From: an uncultured bacterium
GTDB taxonomy: Bacteria; Bacteroidota; Bacteroidia; Bacteroidales; Bacteroidaceae
NCBI GenBank assembly: GCA_905216025.1
Contig: CAJMSE010000025.1
Span: forward strand, 1-44,147
Direction of reading: 5' to 3'
Length of the DNA: 44,147 nt
How positions within the stretch are numbered: position 1 is the first letter of the stretch; each line of letters opens with the position of its first letter. Below the pieces are notes generated by a model. It made no database searches. It saw only the letters and a program-made list of their open reading frames with translations, and was not told the origin of the DNA. Position numbers and translations under genes: made by a program. Positions 1 through 8,802 of the stretch are shown here, piece after piece.

Positions 1-166
1 CGCCGATATCACCCGCCTCCCTTTCCCCCTTTTCCCCCCCCCACCGCCCCCCCCCCCAACGGCTTTTATCATATTCCGTGGCGCGCGCCGCGCCTTTGCG
101 GTAGAGTCTATCAGCCTCTTTGCATTAAAGTTTATCGCGTCTTTGCGTTAAAGAACATCCGTATCT
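1..166. repeat. C-rich tract and short CTTTGC repeats, no gene
   Basis: Positions about 18-60 are almost pure pyrimidine, with two long C runs (about 35-42 and 48-57) on the plus strand. From about 94 to 160 the word CTTTGC recurs at 94, 118 and 141, that is at 23-24-bp spacing, followed twice by an ATTAAAG or GTTAAAG tail. The tract lies just downstream of the antiporter stop codon. I see no gene in it. A homopolymer this long is prone to slippage and to sequencing error. Confidence 0.6.
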
Positions 167-2422
167 TCAGTTCCTCATGAGCCGTTCAAGCGATTCTTCC
201 TCACCCACGACCCACAGTATGTCTCCTTTCTCGAAAACGTAGTCGGGTCCGGGCTGCGTCAACGTCGCGGCACCCTCTTCCAGGCCCACCACCATGCAGT
301 TGTATTCGCTGCGTATCCCGCTGTCGCGGAGGGTCTTCCCCACAAACGGACTGTTGCCCGAGAGCACTGTCTGACGCAGCTTCATCTCACGTTTCTCAAA
401 CTCGAGGTCTTCTCCGTACACCTCTTCCTGCAACGCATAGTGCATCTTTGTCAGTTGTTCGTCGCTGCCTACGGCACGTATCCTGTCGCCTGGGAATATC
501 ACGGTGTCGCCGTCGGGGATGTTTATGCGGCGGTTGGCACGCAGTATGCTGCTCACATGCACCTCGAAACGGTTGCGCAGTCCGAGGTCGCTCAGCGTGC
601 GTCCTGACCACAGCGAACCGGCCGGGACGTCGAAGTCGGCCATGTGTATGTCGCGGTCGAGCAGGTGTCCCTCATAGAGCGGGCGCTTCCGGCCGTGCAC
701 CTGAGCCTCTATGTCGCGCGAGCGCAGGTTGTTCACGAAAAGCCGTTCGAGCCTGATGCTGCTGTGCTTGAGGCGCCGCGAGAGCACCATCACAATGACG
801 GCGGCCACGGCAATGCTCACCATCAGCGCGCCGGTGAAGCGGCTGAGATAGTTTATCACGTAGAAGACGAAGGAGCATGCTATGACGATGCGCACTATTA
901 CGGTGAAGATTAGCGGCAGATGATTCAGCCGGCTGTCGCTCCAGAGGGCCTTAAACTCCTCGCTGTGGTTTTTCTTCATTATCATGGCGCGCAGGAACGG
1001 GGCTATGACAAGGATGGTGAGCACGCCGCATACGAGGTTCACCGTCCAGTGCCAGTCGCTGAACATGTGGCGGGCAAATGGCAGGAAGAACGTCAGCATG
1101 AGGAATATGGCCGCAAACGAGAGTATCGAGTATATCACGGTGTTGACCGTCATCTGCGTCAGCAGGCTCTTCCACTTGCTCTTTGAGGCCGAGCCCGACG
1201 GGTGGCTGAGCGTGATGTGGTTCAGAATGACAATGAAGCGGTGAGGCAGGCGGCGCTCCATGAGCGAGTAGCAGGGTGCGGCGGCACGCATCATGTAGGG
1301 CGTCAGGAAAGTGGTTATCACCGACACGGCCACTACCACCGGATAGAGGAAGTCGCTGATGACTCCGAGCGAGAGGCCGAGCGACGCGATGATGAAGGCG
1401 AACTCGCCTATCTGTGCCATGGAGAAGCCGCACTTGATGGCCGTCTTGAGCGGCTGGCCGCCAAGCAGGTAGCCGAAAGAGCCGAACAGGGCCTGCCCCA
1501 CAAGGATGGTGAGGACAATGGCAACCACGGGTACGGCGTACTCCACGAGCACGCGGGGCTCCACGAGCATGCCCACCGATACGAAGAAGATGGCGCCGAA
1601 CAGGTTTTTCACCGGTTCGACAAGCCGCACTATCTTGTCGGCCTCTACCGTCTCGGCGAGTATGCTTCCCATGACGAAAGCACCGAAGGCACTGCTGAAC
1701 CCGACTTTCGTAGACACCACCGCCATGAGGCAGCACAGGCCGAGGGAGACGATGAGCAGCGTCTCCTCGTTTATGAGCCGGCGCACCTTGCGCAGGAACA
1801 TGGGTATCATGAAGATGCCGACGACAAACCAGAGGATGAGGAAGAAGCCTATGCTGACCACGCTGCGGAGCATCTGTCCGCCGTCGGGACTGCTTCCGCC
1901 GGCCACGGCCGAGAGCATCACCATCATCACGATGGCAAGCACGTCCTCGAGTATGAGCACGCTCATCACAAGGCCGGCAAAGTGCTGCTGGCGCAGGCCG
2001 AGGTCGTCGAACGCCTTATATATAATAGTGGTGGAACTCATGGCGAGCATGCCGCCGAGGAAGATGCAGTCCATCTGCCCCCAGCCGAAGAGCTTGCCGG
2101 CCGTTATGCCGAGCATCATCATGCAGAAGATGATGGTGCACGCCGCTATGACGGGTGCCGTGCCCATCTTCAGAATCTTCTTGAACGAGAAGTCGAGGCC
2201 GAGCGAGAACAGCAGGAAGATGACGCCGATGTCGGCCCATGTCTTCACGTCGGCACTGTCCATCACCGACATGGTGTAGGGCATGTGCGGACTGACGAGG
2301 AATCCGGCAACGATATATCCTAATACAAGAGGCTGCCGGAGCTTCTTGAATATCAACGTCACCACTCCCGCCACCACAAGGATGAGGGCGAGATCTTTCA
2401 CCAGTTCGGGTAGTTCTGACAT
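167..2422 (-). CDS. CPA2-family cation:proton antiporter with two C-terminal RCK_C domains
   Basis: Inner-membrane monovalent cation/proton antiporter of the KefB/NhaS type, expected to exchange K+ or Na+ for H+. The 751-aa protein has a Na+/H+ exchanger domain over residues ~1-390 with about twelve hydrophobic segments, an extra block of four hydrophobic segments (~425-545), then two TrkA_C/RCK_C-like domains (~600-670 and ~680-748) that usually bind regulatory ligands. There is no Rossmann-type TrkA_N domain between membrane and RCK_C parts, so nucleotide gating of the classical Kef type is not expected. The start fits a hydrophobic first helix. It lies downstream of lptD in the same orientation, separated by a 277-bp repeat-rich gap, so co-transcription is uncertain. 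The ion cannot be named from sequence. Confidence 0.9.
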   Translation of the reverse strand: MSELPELVKDLALILVVAGVVTLIFKKLRQPLVLGYIVAGFLVSPHMPYTMSVMDSADVKTWADIGVIFLLFSLGLDFSFKKILKMGTAPVIAACTIIFCMMMLGITAGKLFGWGQMDCIFLGGMLAMSSTTIIYKAFDDLGLRQQHFAGLVMSVLILEDVLAIVMMVMLSAVAGGSSPDGGQMLRSVVSIGFFLILWFVVGIFMIPMFLRKVRRLINEETLLIVSLGLCCLMAVVSTKVGFSSAFGAFVMGSILAETVEADKIVRLVEPVKNLFGAIFFVSVGMLVEPRVLVEYAVPVVAIVLTILVGQALFGSFGYLLGGQPLKTAIKCGFSMAQIGEFAFIIASLGLSLGVISDFLYPVVVAVSVITTFLTPYMMRAAAPCYSLMERRLPHRFIVILNHITLSHPSGSASKSKWKSLLTQMTVNTVIYSILSFAAIFLMLTFFLPFARHMFSDWHWTVNLVCGVLTILVIAPFLRAMIMKKNHSEEFKALWSDSRLNHLPLIFTVIVRIVIACSFVFYVINYLSRFTGALMVSIAVAAVIVMVLSRRLKHSSIRLERLFVNNLRSRDIEAQVHGRKRPLYEGHLLDRDIHMADFDVPAGSLWSGRTLSDLGLRNRFEVHVSSILRANRRINIPDGDTVIFPGDRIRAVGSDEQLTKMHYALQEEVYGEDLEFEKREMKLRQTVLSGNSPFVGKTLRDSGIRSEYNCMVVGLEEGAATLTQPGPDYVFEKGDILWVVGEEESLERLMRN

Positions 2423-2699
2423 ATTAATTACGAGTTATTAATTACGAGTTACGGATTACGAATTACGAGTTGTCGGGCCAAAGCCCGATTACGAATTATC
2501 GAATTACGAATTGCCAAGTTTATGTATAGCAGATTCAAAGCCTCTTTTCAGATGATTCAAAGCCCTATTCAGCTTATTCAAAGCCATCCTTTTATATTGT
2601 TCCAGGCTGTCCCGCCACCCTTGCAATTCGTAATTCGATAATTCGTAATCGCAGCGCAGCAAGAACAACTCGTCATTCGTAATTCGTCATTCCACAATC
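2423..2699. repeat. Repeat-rich intergenic region (ATTACGAATT words and ~22-bp units)
   Basis: The gap between lptD and the antiporter holds no gene. Variants of AATTACGAATTACGAG and the complementary AATTCGTAATTCG occur at both ends (about 2423-2515 and 2622-2693), so the ends can base-pair with each other. In the middle the word ATTCAAAGCC recurs at 2533, 2555 and 2576, a 22/21-bp tandem array. A small hairpin, CGGGC and GCCCG around CAAA, lies near 2475. Confidence 0.7.
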
Positions 2700-5624
2700 C
2701 TAATACCATCTCACGGCGTTGCTGTAGCTGCTGCGCTTGTCGTATTTCAGGGCATCGGTCAGTGTGGCGGCATTGCACCGGAAAGAGAAGTTATAGCTTG
2801 TGTAGGGCGACAGCACGACCGAGCACGACATGTTGAAGCAGTGCAGGTCGCGGCCGAGCGAGGCCGTGGTCATCGAAATCTTCTTGTTCTCGAAGTCGTA
2901 GCCCGACGAGAAGCTGATGTTCCAGCCGTCGCTGATGCGTATGTTTCCGCTGAAGTTGAGCGTCTGGGTGAACCGGTACTGGTAGCGCATCTTGTCGTAG
3001 TCGAACTTTCCGCCCACATCCTCGCGCATCGAGACGCCGTAGCCGAAGCTGAGCGACCATGGCACGTTGAACGTCATGTAGCCGTCCTCGTCGGTCTCGG
3101 CCTTGCCGGCGTTCTCCTTGCGTGCCCCGCGCTGGCCCTCCTGCAGGGTCTTGTCCTCGTTTGTCTCGCGCTCATACTCGTCGTCATCGTCGTCGCGGTC
3201 CTTAGCGTCGTCTTTCTTCTTGCTCACCTTCTCGCCGCGCAGCCACTTGAAGAAGTTGGCCACCTTGGTGTTGTCGAGCGTGTACGATATGTTCTGCGAC
3301 ATTCCCTGGAAGCGGCCGAACTTTCCCTGACTGTAGAGCGTGGTGTGCTCGCTGAGCCTCGGCTTGCCGTCCTTGTCCAGCTCGTATGCGTATGTGGCGA
3401 AGGTGGCGTTCATGTTGAACGTGTAGCTCTTCGTCAGCTTGAGCCTCAGACGGGTGTTCAGGTCGCTCCACGGGCGAATGTCGGTCGCCATGTTGTACGA
3501 CATGCTTGCGCCGAGCTCGTCTATGATGCTTATCTTCTTTATGGAATCGTCGGCGTTGCGTATCTTCATCTCTATGTTGTTAGAGATGTCCATCGATATG
3601 CTTCCCGTCTTTCCGCGGCCCGGCACGCCGTAGAGTCCGTTCGAATACGGCGAGTATTCCACCATCGTCACGTTGCCGTCGGCATCGGTGCGCTGGTATG
3701 TATCGTAGTATCCGTAGCGGCTCGCGCTGAAGTCGGGCGAGTAGTTGAAGCTCACCTGCGGGGTGAAGACGTGGCGGATGGCCACTATCCTGTCGCCGAA
3801 GAGCTTTTTCCACGGCACGTATGTACCGTACAGCTTTGTAGATGCGCTGACGCTCATGCGCCAGTCGTATACGTTGTAGAATCCGTCTATCGTGTCGGTG
3901 ACCTCCCGCTGCGCCGTCTCGTCCCACGAACGCTTTATCTTGTTGGTGTACATGCGGTCGGTAAAGTTTATCGACGGGTTGATGTTCAGATAGTTGAAGA
4001 GCGTGAAGTTGCCGCTGATTGGTATGCTGTGCTGCATGCCGTTGCGCCAGTCGCGCGTCAGGCTCGAGTGCAGCAGCCTGTCTTCCTTCGTGGTGATGGA
4101 GTTGCTGAGATGCCCCGTGTAGCTCATCGATATTTTCTCATACCAGCGTTCCTTGCCCGCCATCTTGCGGCGCTTGAAGGGGTAGAAGCGGCTGACGGAG
4201 ATGTTGATGTCGGGCAGCGTCAGCGCTATGGTGGAGTCGCGCATGTTCTGGTTGAGGTTCATCGTGGTGCTGAGGGTCAGTCCGATGCTCGAGAAGGTGT
4301 TTGTCATGCTCACCGACGAGGTTCTCGTGCTCTGTGTGTAGCTCTGCGGGTTGTACATGCTCGTCAGGTTGTTGCGCTCATAGCTGCTCGTGGCGAAGTT
4401 GACGCTGGCCGACAGCGTGCGGAAAGGATTGGCCTTGGCGTCCTGCCGGTGGCTCCACTGAATCTTGAAACTGGTCTGCTTTGCGTAGTCGGGCATGTTC
4501 TTCTCGCCGTTTATCGTGTTCTGGTAGCTGGCGAAGAAGCTGCCGCTGTAGCGGTAGCGCTTGCGGTAGTTGGATGCCGCGGAGAGACCCCACGAGCCCT
4601 TGGTGTATATCTCTCCTATCAGCTTGAGGTCCATCCTGTCGTTTATGGCGAAGTAGTATCCGCCGTCGCGCAGGTAGAATCCGCGCTCGGTCTCGTCGCC
4701 GTAGGTGGGCATGATGAATCCGCTGGAGTAGCTCTTCGAGAACGGGAAGAAGCCGTAGGGTATGGCGAGCGGCAGGGGCACGTCGGCAACGACGAGGTAG
4801 GCCGGTCCGAAGGTGACGTCCTTGCCCGGGCGCAGCTTTCCGCGCGAGAGGGCTATGTAGAAGTCGGGGTGCGGCTTGTCGCAGGTGGTGTACTTGCCGT
4901 GCTGGATGAACACCTCGCCCTTGGCGTTGCGCTTAGACAGCTCGCTGAAGAGGAAGCCGTCGTCCTGCTGGGTGTATACGTCCTTGATGAGTCCCTTCTT
5001 GGTCTTGAAGTTGAAGGCCATGGTGTCGCTCTCATAGGTGTCGTTGCCCATCTTGAATATCGGAGTGCCGAACATCGAGCCGGTGGAGTCGCGCGTTCCG
5101 GTGGAGTGCACGAGACTGCTGTCGAGGTTCATGTATATCTGGTCTCCGGTGAGGTCCATGTCCTGATATAGCACGCGCGACGAGCCGTAGAGGTAGGCGT
5201 TGCCCGAGCCGGCGTCGAAGACGAGCGAGTCTTCCGCCGAGTAGGTCACGGGGGCGTCTATTCCGTTTTTCCTTGCCCTGTTGGCGCTGTCGAGAGCCAG
5301 CGAGTCGTCTATGGCCTTGTTGTGGTGGTAGATGGCGAGCTGCAGCGAGTCCATCTTCGTGGTGTCGATGCCTGATGCCGGGCGGGATGCCAGGCTGTCG
5401 GCGGATGCCGCGGTGCTGTCTGCGGGAGATGATGCGGCGGCGGTGTCGCCGGCGGCGCCTGATGCCCTGCCGCCATTCATTGCCGATGCCGAATCGCCGG
5501 AAAGAGATATGCTGTCTCCGCCGTCCGCATTCTTCTTTCCGTCTGCGAAGAACCCGGGAGGAACAGCCGCCATGACAAAAATCATGGTGAAAAACATCAA
5601 GAAAATCAGCGTTCTCTTTCTCAC
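2700..5624 (-). CDS. lptD: LptD-like outer-membrane LPS assembly protein (OstA family)
   Basis: Putative outer-membrane translocon that inserts lipopolysaccharide into the outer leaflet, in its long Bacteroidota form (974 aa). A basic N-terminus (RKR) and hydrophobic segment form a signal peptide. After a Ser/Ala-rich linker comes an OstA-like beta-jellyroll (~130-250), then a beta-strand-rich region to the C-terminus. The last residues (AVRWY) end in an aromatic, as outer-membrane barrels do. An acidic, Lys-containing low-complexity insert near residues 800-825 is probably a loop. The chosen start is GTG at 5622-5624, which keeps the RKR n-region; the next ATG (5595-5597) would lose it. A -7 box at 5630-5637 would put the transcript start almost at the GTG. 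No partner Lpt genes are adjacent. Confidence 0.85.
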   Translation of the reverse strand: MRKRTLIFLMFFTMIFVMAAVPPGFFADGKKNADGGDSISLSGDSASAMNGGRASGAAGDTAAASSPADSTAASADSLASRPASGIDTTKMDSLQLAIYHHNKAIDDSLALDSANRARKNGIDAPVTYSAEDSLVFDAGSGNAYLYGSSRVLYQDMDLTGDQIYMNLDSSLVHSTGTRDSTGSMFGTPIFKMGNDTYESDTMAFNFKTKKGLIKDVYTQQDDGFLFSELSKRNAKGEVFIQHGKYTTCDKPHPDFYIALSRGKLRPGKDVTFGPAYLVVADVPLPLAIPYGFFPFSKSYSSGFIMPTYGDETERGFYLRDGGYYFAINDRMDLKLIGEIYTKGSWGLSAASNYRKRYRYSGSFFASYQNTINGEKNMPDYAKQTSFKIQWSHRQDAKANPFRTLSASVNFATSSYERNNLTSMYNPQSYTQSTRTSSVSMTNTFSSIGLTLSTTMNLNQNMRDSTIALTLPDINISVSRFYPFKRRKMAGKERWYEKISMSYTGHLSNSITTKEDRLLHSSLTRDWRNGMQHSIPISGNFTLFNYLNINPSINFTDRMYTNKIKRSWDETAQREVTDTIDGFYNVYDWRMSVSASTKLYGTYVPWKKLFGDRIVAIRHVFTPQVSFNYSPDFSASRYGYYDTYQRTDADGNVTMVEYSPYSNGLYGVPGRGKTGSISMDISNNIEMKIRNADDSIKKISIIDELGASMSYNMATDIRPWSDLNTRLRLKLTKSYTFNMNATFATYAYELDKDGKPRLSEHTTLYSQGKFGRFQGMSQNISYTLDNTKVANFFKWLRGEKVSKKKDDAKDRDDDDDEYERETNEDKTLQEGQRGARKENAGKAETDEDGYMTFNVPWSLSFGYGVSMREDVGGKFDYDKMRYQYRFTQTLNFSGNIRISDGWNISFSSGYDFENKKISMTTASLGRDLHCFNMSCSVVLSPYTSYNFSFRCNAATLTDALKYDKRSSYSNAVRWY

Positions 5625-5629
5625 GGCTG

Positions 5630-5637
5630 CAAAATTA
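5630..5637 (-). promoter_or_regulatory. -7 box for lptD
   Basis: The minus strand reads TAATTTTG, matching the Bacteroidota -7 consensus TAnnTTTG. It ends only about six bases before the GTG start, so transcription would begin at or next to the start codon. No clear TTTG is seen 20 bases upstream. Confidence 0.55.
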
Positions 5638-5811
5638 CTTATAAAATAGTTAAAAACACGCGGCTTTCAAATATTTAACGTTTCCTTTCCTCCATTGCGG
5701 CGGAAAGGCGATATCATCAGTTTATCCTTATTCTAAAAGGGTTTCCGGGGTCCCCGGCTGTACCATGAAACAGATGGAGAGCCCGCCACAGCGGGATGAA
5801 GCACGTCCGCC

Positions 5812-5976
5812 GGCTCTCAAAAACACTTTTGATAGCTCTCAAAAACACTTTTGACAGTTCTCAAAGACCTGTTTGGAGGCGGACATAATACATCGGCAGG
5901 CTGTCCGTCACACCGTCACGGGCTGTCCGTTACACCGTCAGAACGGCCTCGTCGCATCATCACGGGCTATCCGCTG
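5812..5976 (+). repeat. Dispersed ~165-bp repeat, copy 1
   Basis: Begins with three 22-bp units starting at 5813, 5835 and 5857; the first two share GCTCTCAAAAACACTTTTG. After a spacer come CACCGTCACGGGCTGTCCG and ACGGCCTCGTCGCATCATC. The same order of words, with small changes, occurs at 23741-23907 in the same orientation. No ORF or transposase is associated, so it looks like a non-autonomous or structural intergenic repeat. Confidence 0.75.
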
Positions 5977-6115
5977 CAGGCTGCCCGTACCTGCATACAA
6001 CAGGATACGGCAGACCCAACACGCCTTTCCGCCAACACACACTTATTCCACTGCCGCCTCAGAACATCCCGCATAAAAGTGATATTGATTCAGCCTGATT
6101 CCAACTGTTATTTAT

Positions 6116-6123
6116 TATCTTTG
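6116..6123 (+). promoter_or_regulatory. -7 box for the GH31 gene
   Basis: TATCTTTG matches TAnnTTTG and lies 51 bases before the chosen ATG. No good TTTG lies 20 bases upstream. Its position supports the ATG at 6175 over upstream starts. Confidence 0.6.
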
Positions 6124-6174
6124 CATCTGAACTATAATACCTATAACAATAAAGTTACAAGAAATAATAACTAT

Positions 6175-8610
6175 ATGAAACAAAAACTGATTATGCTCAT
6201 GGCCGCGTGCTGCGCGGCGGCGGTGGCGGCAGCCGAGGACAGGACGCAGACCCGCATAGAGTTCTATTCGCCGCAGATAGTGCGGGTGGTGAAATATCTC
6301 TCTTCGGAGAAAACGCAGCCAGAGAAGCAGAGCTTCACGGTGGTGATGAAGCCGGAGCGGGTTGCCGTGAAGACTGCCGTGAGAGACGGACACACCGAAT
6401 ATGCCACGGAAAGCATGCGCGTGGTGGTAGACAACGTGAAAGGCACGGCACTATTCCTCTCGGCCGCGGGCGACACGTTGCTGCGCGAGACGTCGGCACC
6501 GGTGTTCGAGATGAGGCGCGGCGACGCCGACGAGGGGCACTACATCGTATCGCAGACGTGGCGCCTCGACGACGGCGAGCGCATCTTCGGACTCGGACAG
6601 CGCAAGGACCCCACGCTGAACCTGCGCGGAAAGCACATCCGACTGTGGAACACCAACACCTATACCACCATCCCCGTGTTCATCAGCCGCAAGGGATACG
6701 GTGTGTTCTGGGACAACATGAGCCGCTCGTTCTTCGACGACGACGACGCGGGGACAACGTTCAGGAGCGAGGTTGCCGACATGACAGACTACTACTTCAT
6801 ATATCGCGACGGCACCGCCGACGGAGTCATTGCGGGACTCAGGGCACTCACGGGCCGCGCCACGATGTTCCCGCTCTGGGCCATGGGCCACTGGCAGTGC
6901 CGCGAGCGGTATAAGACCTCCGACGAACTGGCCGGAGTGCTCGACAGATACCGCGAGCTGCGGATACCGCTCGACGGCATCGTGCAAGACTGGCAGTACT
7001 GGGGATGCGACTCAAACTGGAATGCGATGAGCTTCATGAACCCCTATTATATTAATAAGGTGGGCGACCCCGCATGGGACAAATACCTGCCACACGACAT
7101 GCGCAAGATGGCACGGCAGGCCCCGCCGCGCCTGAAGAGCCCCGCAGAGATGGCCGATTACGTGCACGGCAACAACGCACGGCTGATGATTTCGATATGG
7201 GCAAGTTTCGGACCGTGGACCAAACCGTATGCCGAGATGAAGAAAATAGGCGCGCTGCTGCCCTTCGAGACGTGGCCGAGAAAAAGCGGCACGCTGCCCT
7301 ACGACGCCTTCAACCCCAAGGCACGCGACATTTACTGGAAGCATCTGACAACTCTTTACAAGCTCGGATTCGACGCATGGTGGACAGACTCGTCGGAGCC
7401 CGACCACTTCGAGAAGCCCGGCGACGACGACTACATGACGGCGCGGGGCACATGGCGCAGCGTGAAGAACGCCTTTGCAATAGAGCACAACCGCGGCATC
7501 TACGAGCACCAGCGCCGCATGAGGGGCAACAACAGGCGCAGCGTGCAGATGACACGCAGCGGACAGATAGGCATTCAGCACTACGGCACCTTCTCGTGGA
7601 GCGGCGACATTGCCAGCACATGGAGCGAAATGAAGGCGCAGGTGCCGTCGGGACTTAGCTATGTGATATGCGGAATACCCTTCTGGAACACAGACATTGG
7701 CGGATTCTTCGGCGGTTACTACCGCAACGACCCCAAAAACCCGGGCATGCAGGAGTTGCAGGTGCGCTGGATGCAGTGGGCGGCGTTCATGCCGCTGATG
7801 CGAAACCACTGCTCGTCGCCGATGGTGAGCGAGCTATACGAGTTCGGTAAGCCCGGAGAGTGGGCCTACGACGTGCAGCGCGACTTCATACGGCTGCGCT
7901 ACCGGCTGTTGCCGTATATCTACAGCACGCAGGGCGACGTGGTGCTGAACGACGGCTCGATGATGCGTCCGCTCGTGATGGACTTTGCCGGAGACGACCG
8001 CGCCATCGACCGCAACGACGAGTACATGTTCGGCCGCTCGCTGCTGGTGCGCCCCGTCACCGACCCGCTATACACATGGCGCGGCGACGACGGCAACGCG
8101 CATCTGATATATCCCAATGTAGAGAAGGCCGCCGCCCCCGTGAGCGTCTATCTCCCCAAAGGCGTCAGGTGGTACGACTTCTGGACAAACGAGCTCATCG
8201 ACGGCGGACGGGAGTTACGGCGCCCGTGCCCCATCAGCGAGATGCCCGTCTACGTGCGTGCCGGCAGCATATTGCCGTGGGGTCCCGAGGTGCAGTATTC
8301 ATCCGAAAAGCCATGGGACAATCTTGAGATGCGCATCTACCCGGGAGCCGACGGCAGATTCACACTATACGAAGACCGCGGCGACGGATACGACTACGAG
8401 CGCGGACGGTACACCAGGATAGAGTTTCGCTGGGACGATGCGCGGCACATCCTCACCATCGGCAGGCGCGAAGGGGCCTATCCCGAGATGCTGCGCAGCC
8501 GCAGGTTCAACATCGTGATGGTCAATCCGGCAGCCGGACGCGGCGCGGCAGCCATGCAGACGGTGAAGACGGCAGACTATAACGGCGAAGAAATAAGCAT
8601 ACAGCTGTAA
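6175..8610 (+). CDS. Secreted glycoside hydrolase family 31 (alpha-xylosidase/alpha-glucosidase type)
   Basis: Retaining alpha-glycosidase of GH31, 811 aa from this ATG. MKQKLIMLMAACCAAAVAAA is a signal peptide, so the enzyme acts in the periplasm or at the surface. An N-terminal galactose-mutarotase-like domain is followed by the (beta/alpha)8 barrel. The nucleophile motif WWTDSSEPD places the catalytic Asp at residue 405, and SGDIASTW gives the likely acid/base Asp at 478. GIVQDWQYWG and WNTDIGGFFGG are further conserved barrel segments. The order resembles alpha-xylosidases, but xyloside versus glucoside specificity cannot be decided here. The frame is open back to 5851; I start at 6175 because of the signal peptide and the -7 box at 6116-6123. 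A strong terminator follows at 8653, so it is probably monocistronic. Confidence 0.9.
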   Translation: MKQKLIMLMAACCAAAVAAAEDRTQTRIEFYSPQIVRVVKYLSSEKTQPEKQSFTVVMKPERVAVKTAVRDGHTEYATESMRVVVDNVKGTALFLSAAGDTLLRETSAPVFEMRRGDADEGHYIVSQTWRLDDGERIFGLGQRKDPTLNLRGKHIRLWNTNTYTTIPVFISRKGYGVFWDNMSRSFFDDDDAGTTFRSEVADMTDYYFIYRDGTADGVIAGLRALTGRATMFPLWAMGHWQCRERYKTSDELAGVLDRYRELRIPLDGIVQDWQYWGCDSNWNAMSFMNPYYINKVGDPAWDKYLPHDMRKMARQAPPRLKSPAEMADYVHGNNARLMISIWASFGPWTKPYAEMKKIGALLPFETWPRKSGTLPYDAFNPKARDIYWKHLTTLYKLGFDAWWTDSSEPDHFEKPGDDDYMTARGTWRSVKNAFAIEHNRGIYEHQRRMRGNNRRSVQMTRSGQIGIQHYGTFSWSGDIASTWSEMKAQVPSGLSYVICGIPFWNTDIGGFFGGYYRNDPKNPGMQELQVRWMQWAAFMPLMRNHCSSPMVSELYEFGKPGEWAYDVQRDFIRLRYRLLPYIYSTQGDVVLNDGSMMRPLVMDFAGDDRAIDRNDEYMFGRSLLVRPVTDPLYTWRGDDGNAHLIYPNVEKAAAPVSVYLPKGVRWYDFWTNELIDGGRELRRPCPISEMPVYVRAGSILPWGPEVQYSSEKPWDNLEMRIYPGADGRFTLYEDRGDGYDYERGRYTRIEFRWDDARHILTIGRREGAYPEMLRSRRFNIVMVNPAAGRGAAAMQTVKTADYNGEEISIQL

Positions 8611-8652
8611 GGCGCGAGACAACCGAAAGGGCTGTAATCAGCTGTCGGCTAA

Positions 8653-8695
8653 CAGGCCGGAGACATGCCATGAACAGGTGCATGCCTCCGGCCTG
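8653..8695 (+). terminator. Hairpin terminator after the GH31 gene
   Basis: CAGGCCGGAG pairs with CTCCGGCCTG, extended inward by CATGC with GCATG after a one-base offset. It lies 43 bp past the stop codon. There is no long T-run, so termination is inferred from stem strength and position. Confidence 0.6.
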
Positions 8696-8739
8696 GCATA
8701 TTTACAGAAGCCGATGACCGGAAATCGGAATTAATATTG

Positions 8740-8747
8740 TAACTTTG
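8740..8747 (+). promoter_or_regulatory. -7 box for the S9 peptidase gene
   Basis: TAACTTTG matches TAnnTTTG, 55 bases upstream of the ATG at 8803. The preceding terminator hairpin supports an independent promoter here. Confidence 0.6.
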
Positions 8748-8802
8748 TAATCAGTGAAAGGCCTTGCAGCATAAAGGCCGTGAACATACAATTTTCAAAT
8801 AT

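Larger units (their letters stand above)
5625..6174. other. 550-bp intergenic region with dispersed repeat, divergent promoters
   Basis: This gap separates divergent lptD and the GH31 gene. It carries promoter boxes at both ends and one copy of a ~165-bp dispersed repeat (5812-5976). A reading frame stays open upstream of the GH31 start, but its predicted residues do not resemble a signal peptide or GH31 sequence, so I treat it as non-coding. Confidence 0.7.

Noticed and set aside
2841..5171. Long open frame on the plus strand opposite lptD
   Set aside because: It is a mirror of the lptD codon pattern in GC-rich DNA; the residues are low-complexity Val/Ala/His/Arg with no domain, and lptD on the other strand is clear.
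5851..6174. N-terminal extension of the GH31 protein by 108 residues
   Set aside because: The extension overlaps a dispersed repeat, precedes the promoter box and would bury the signal peptide.
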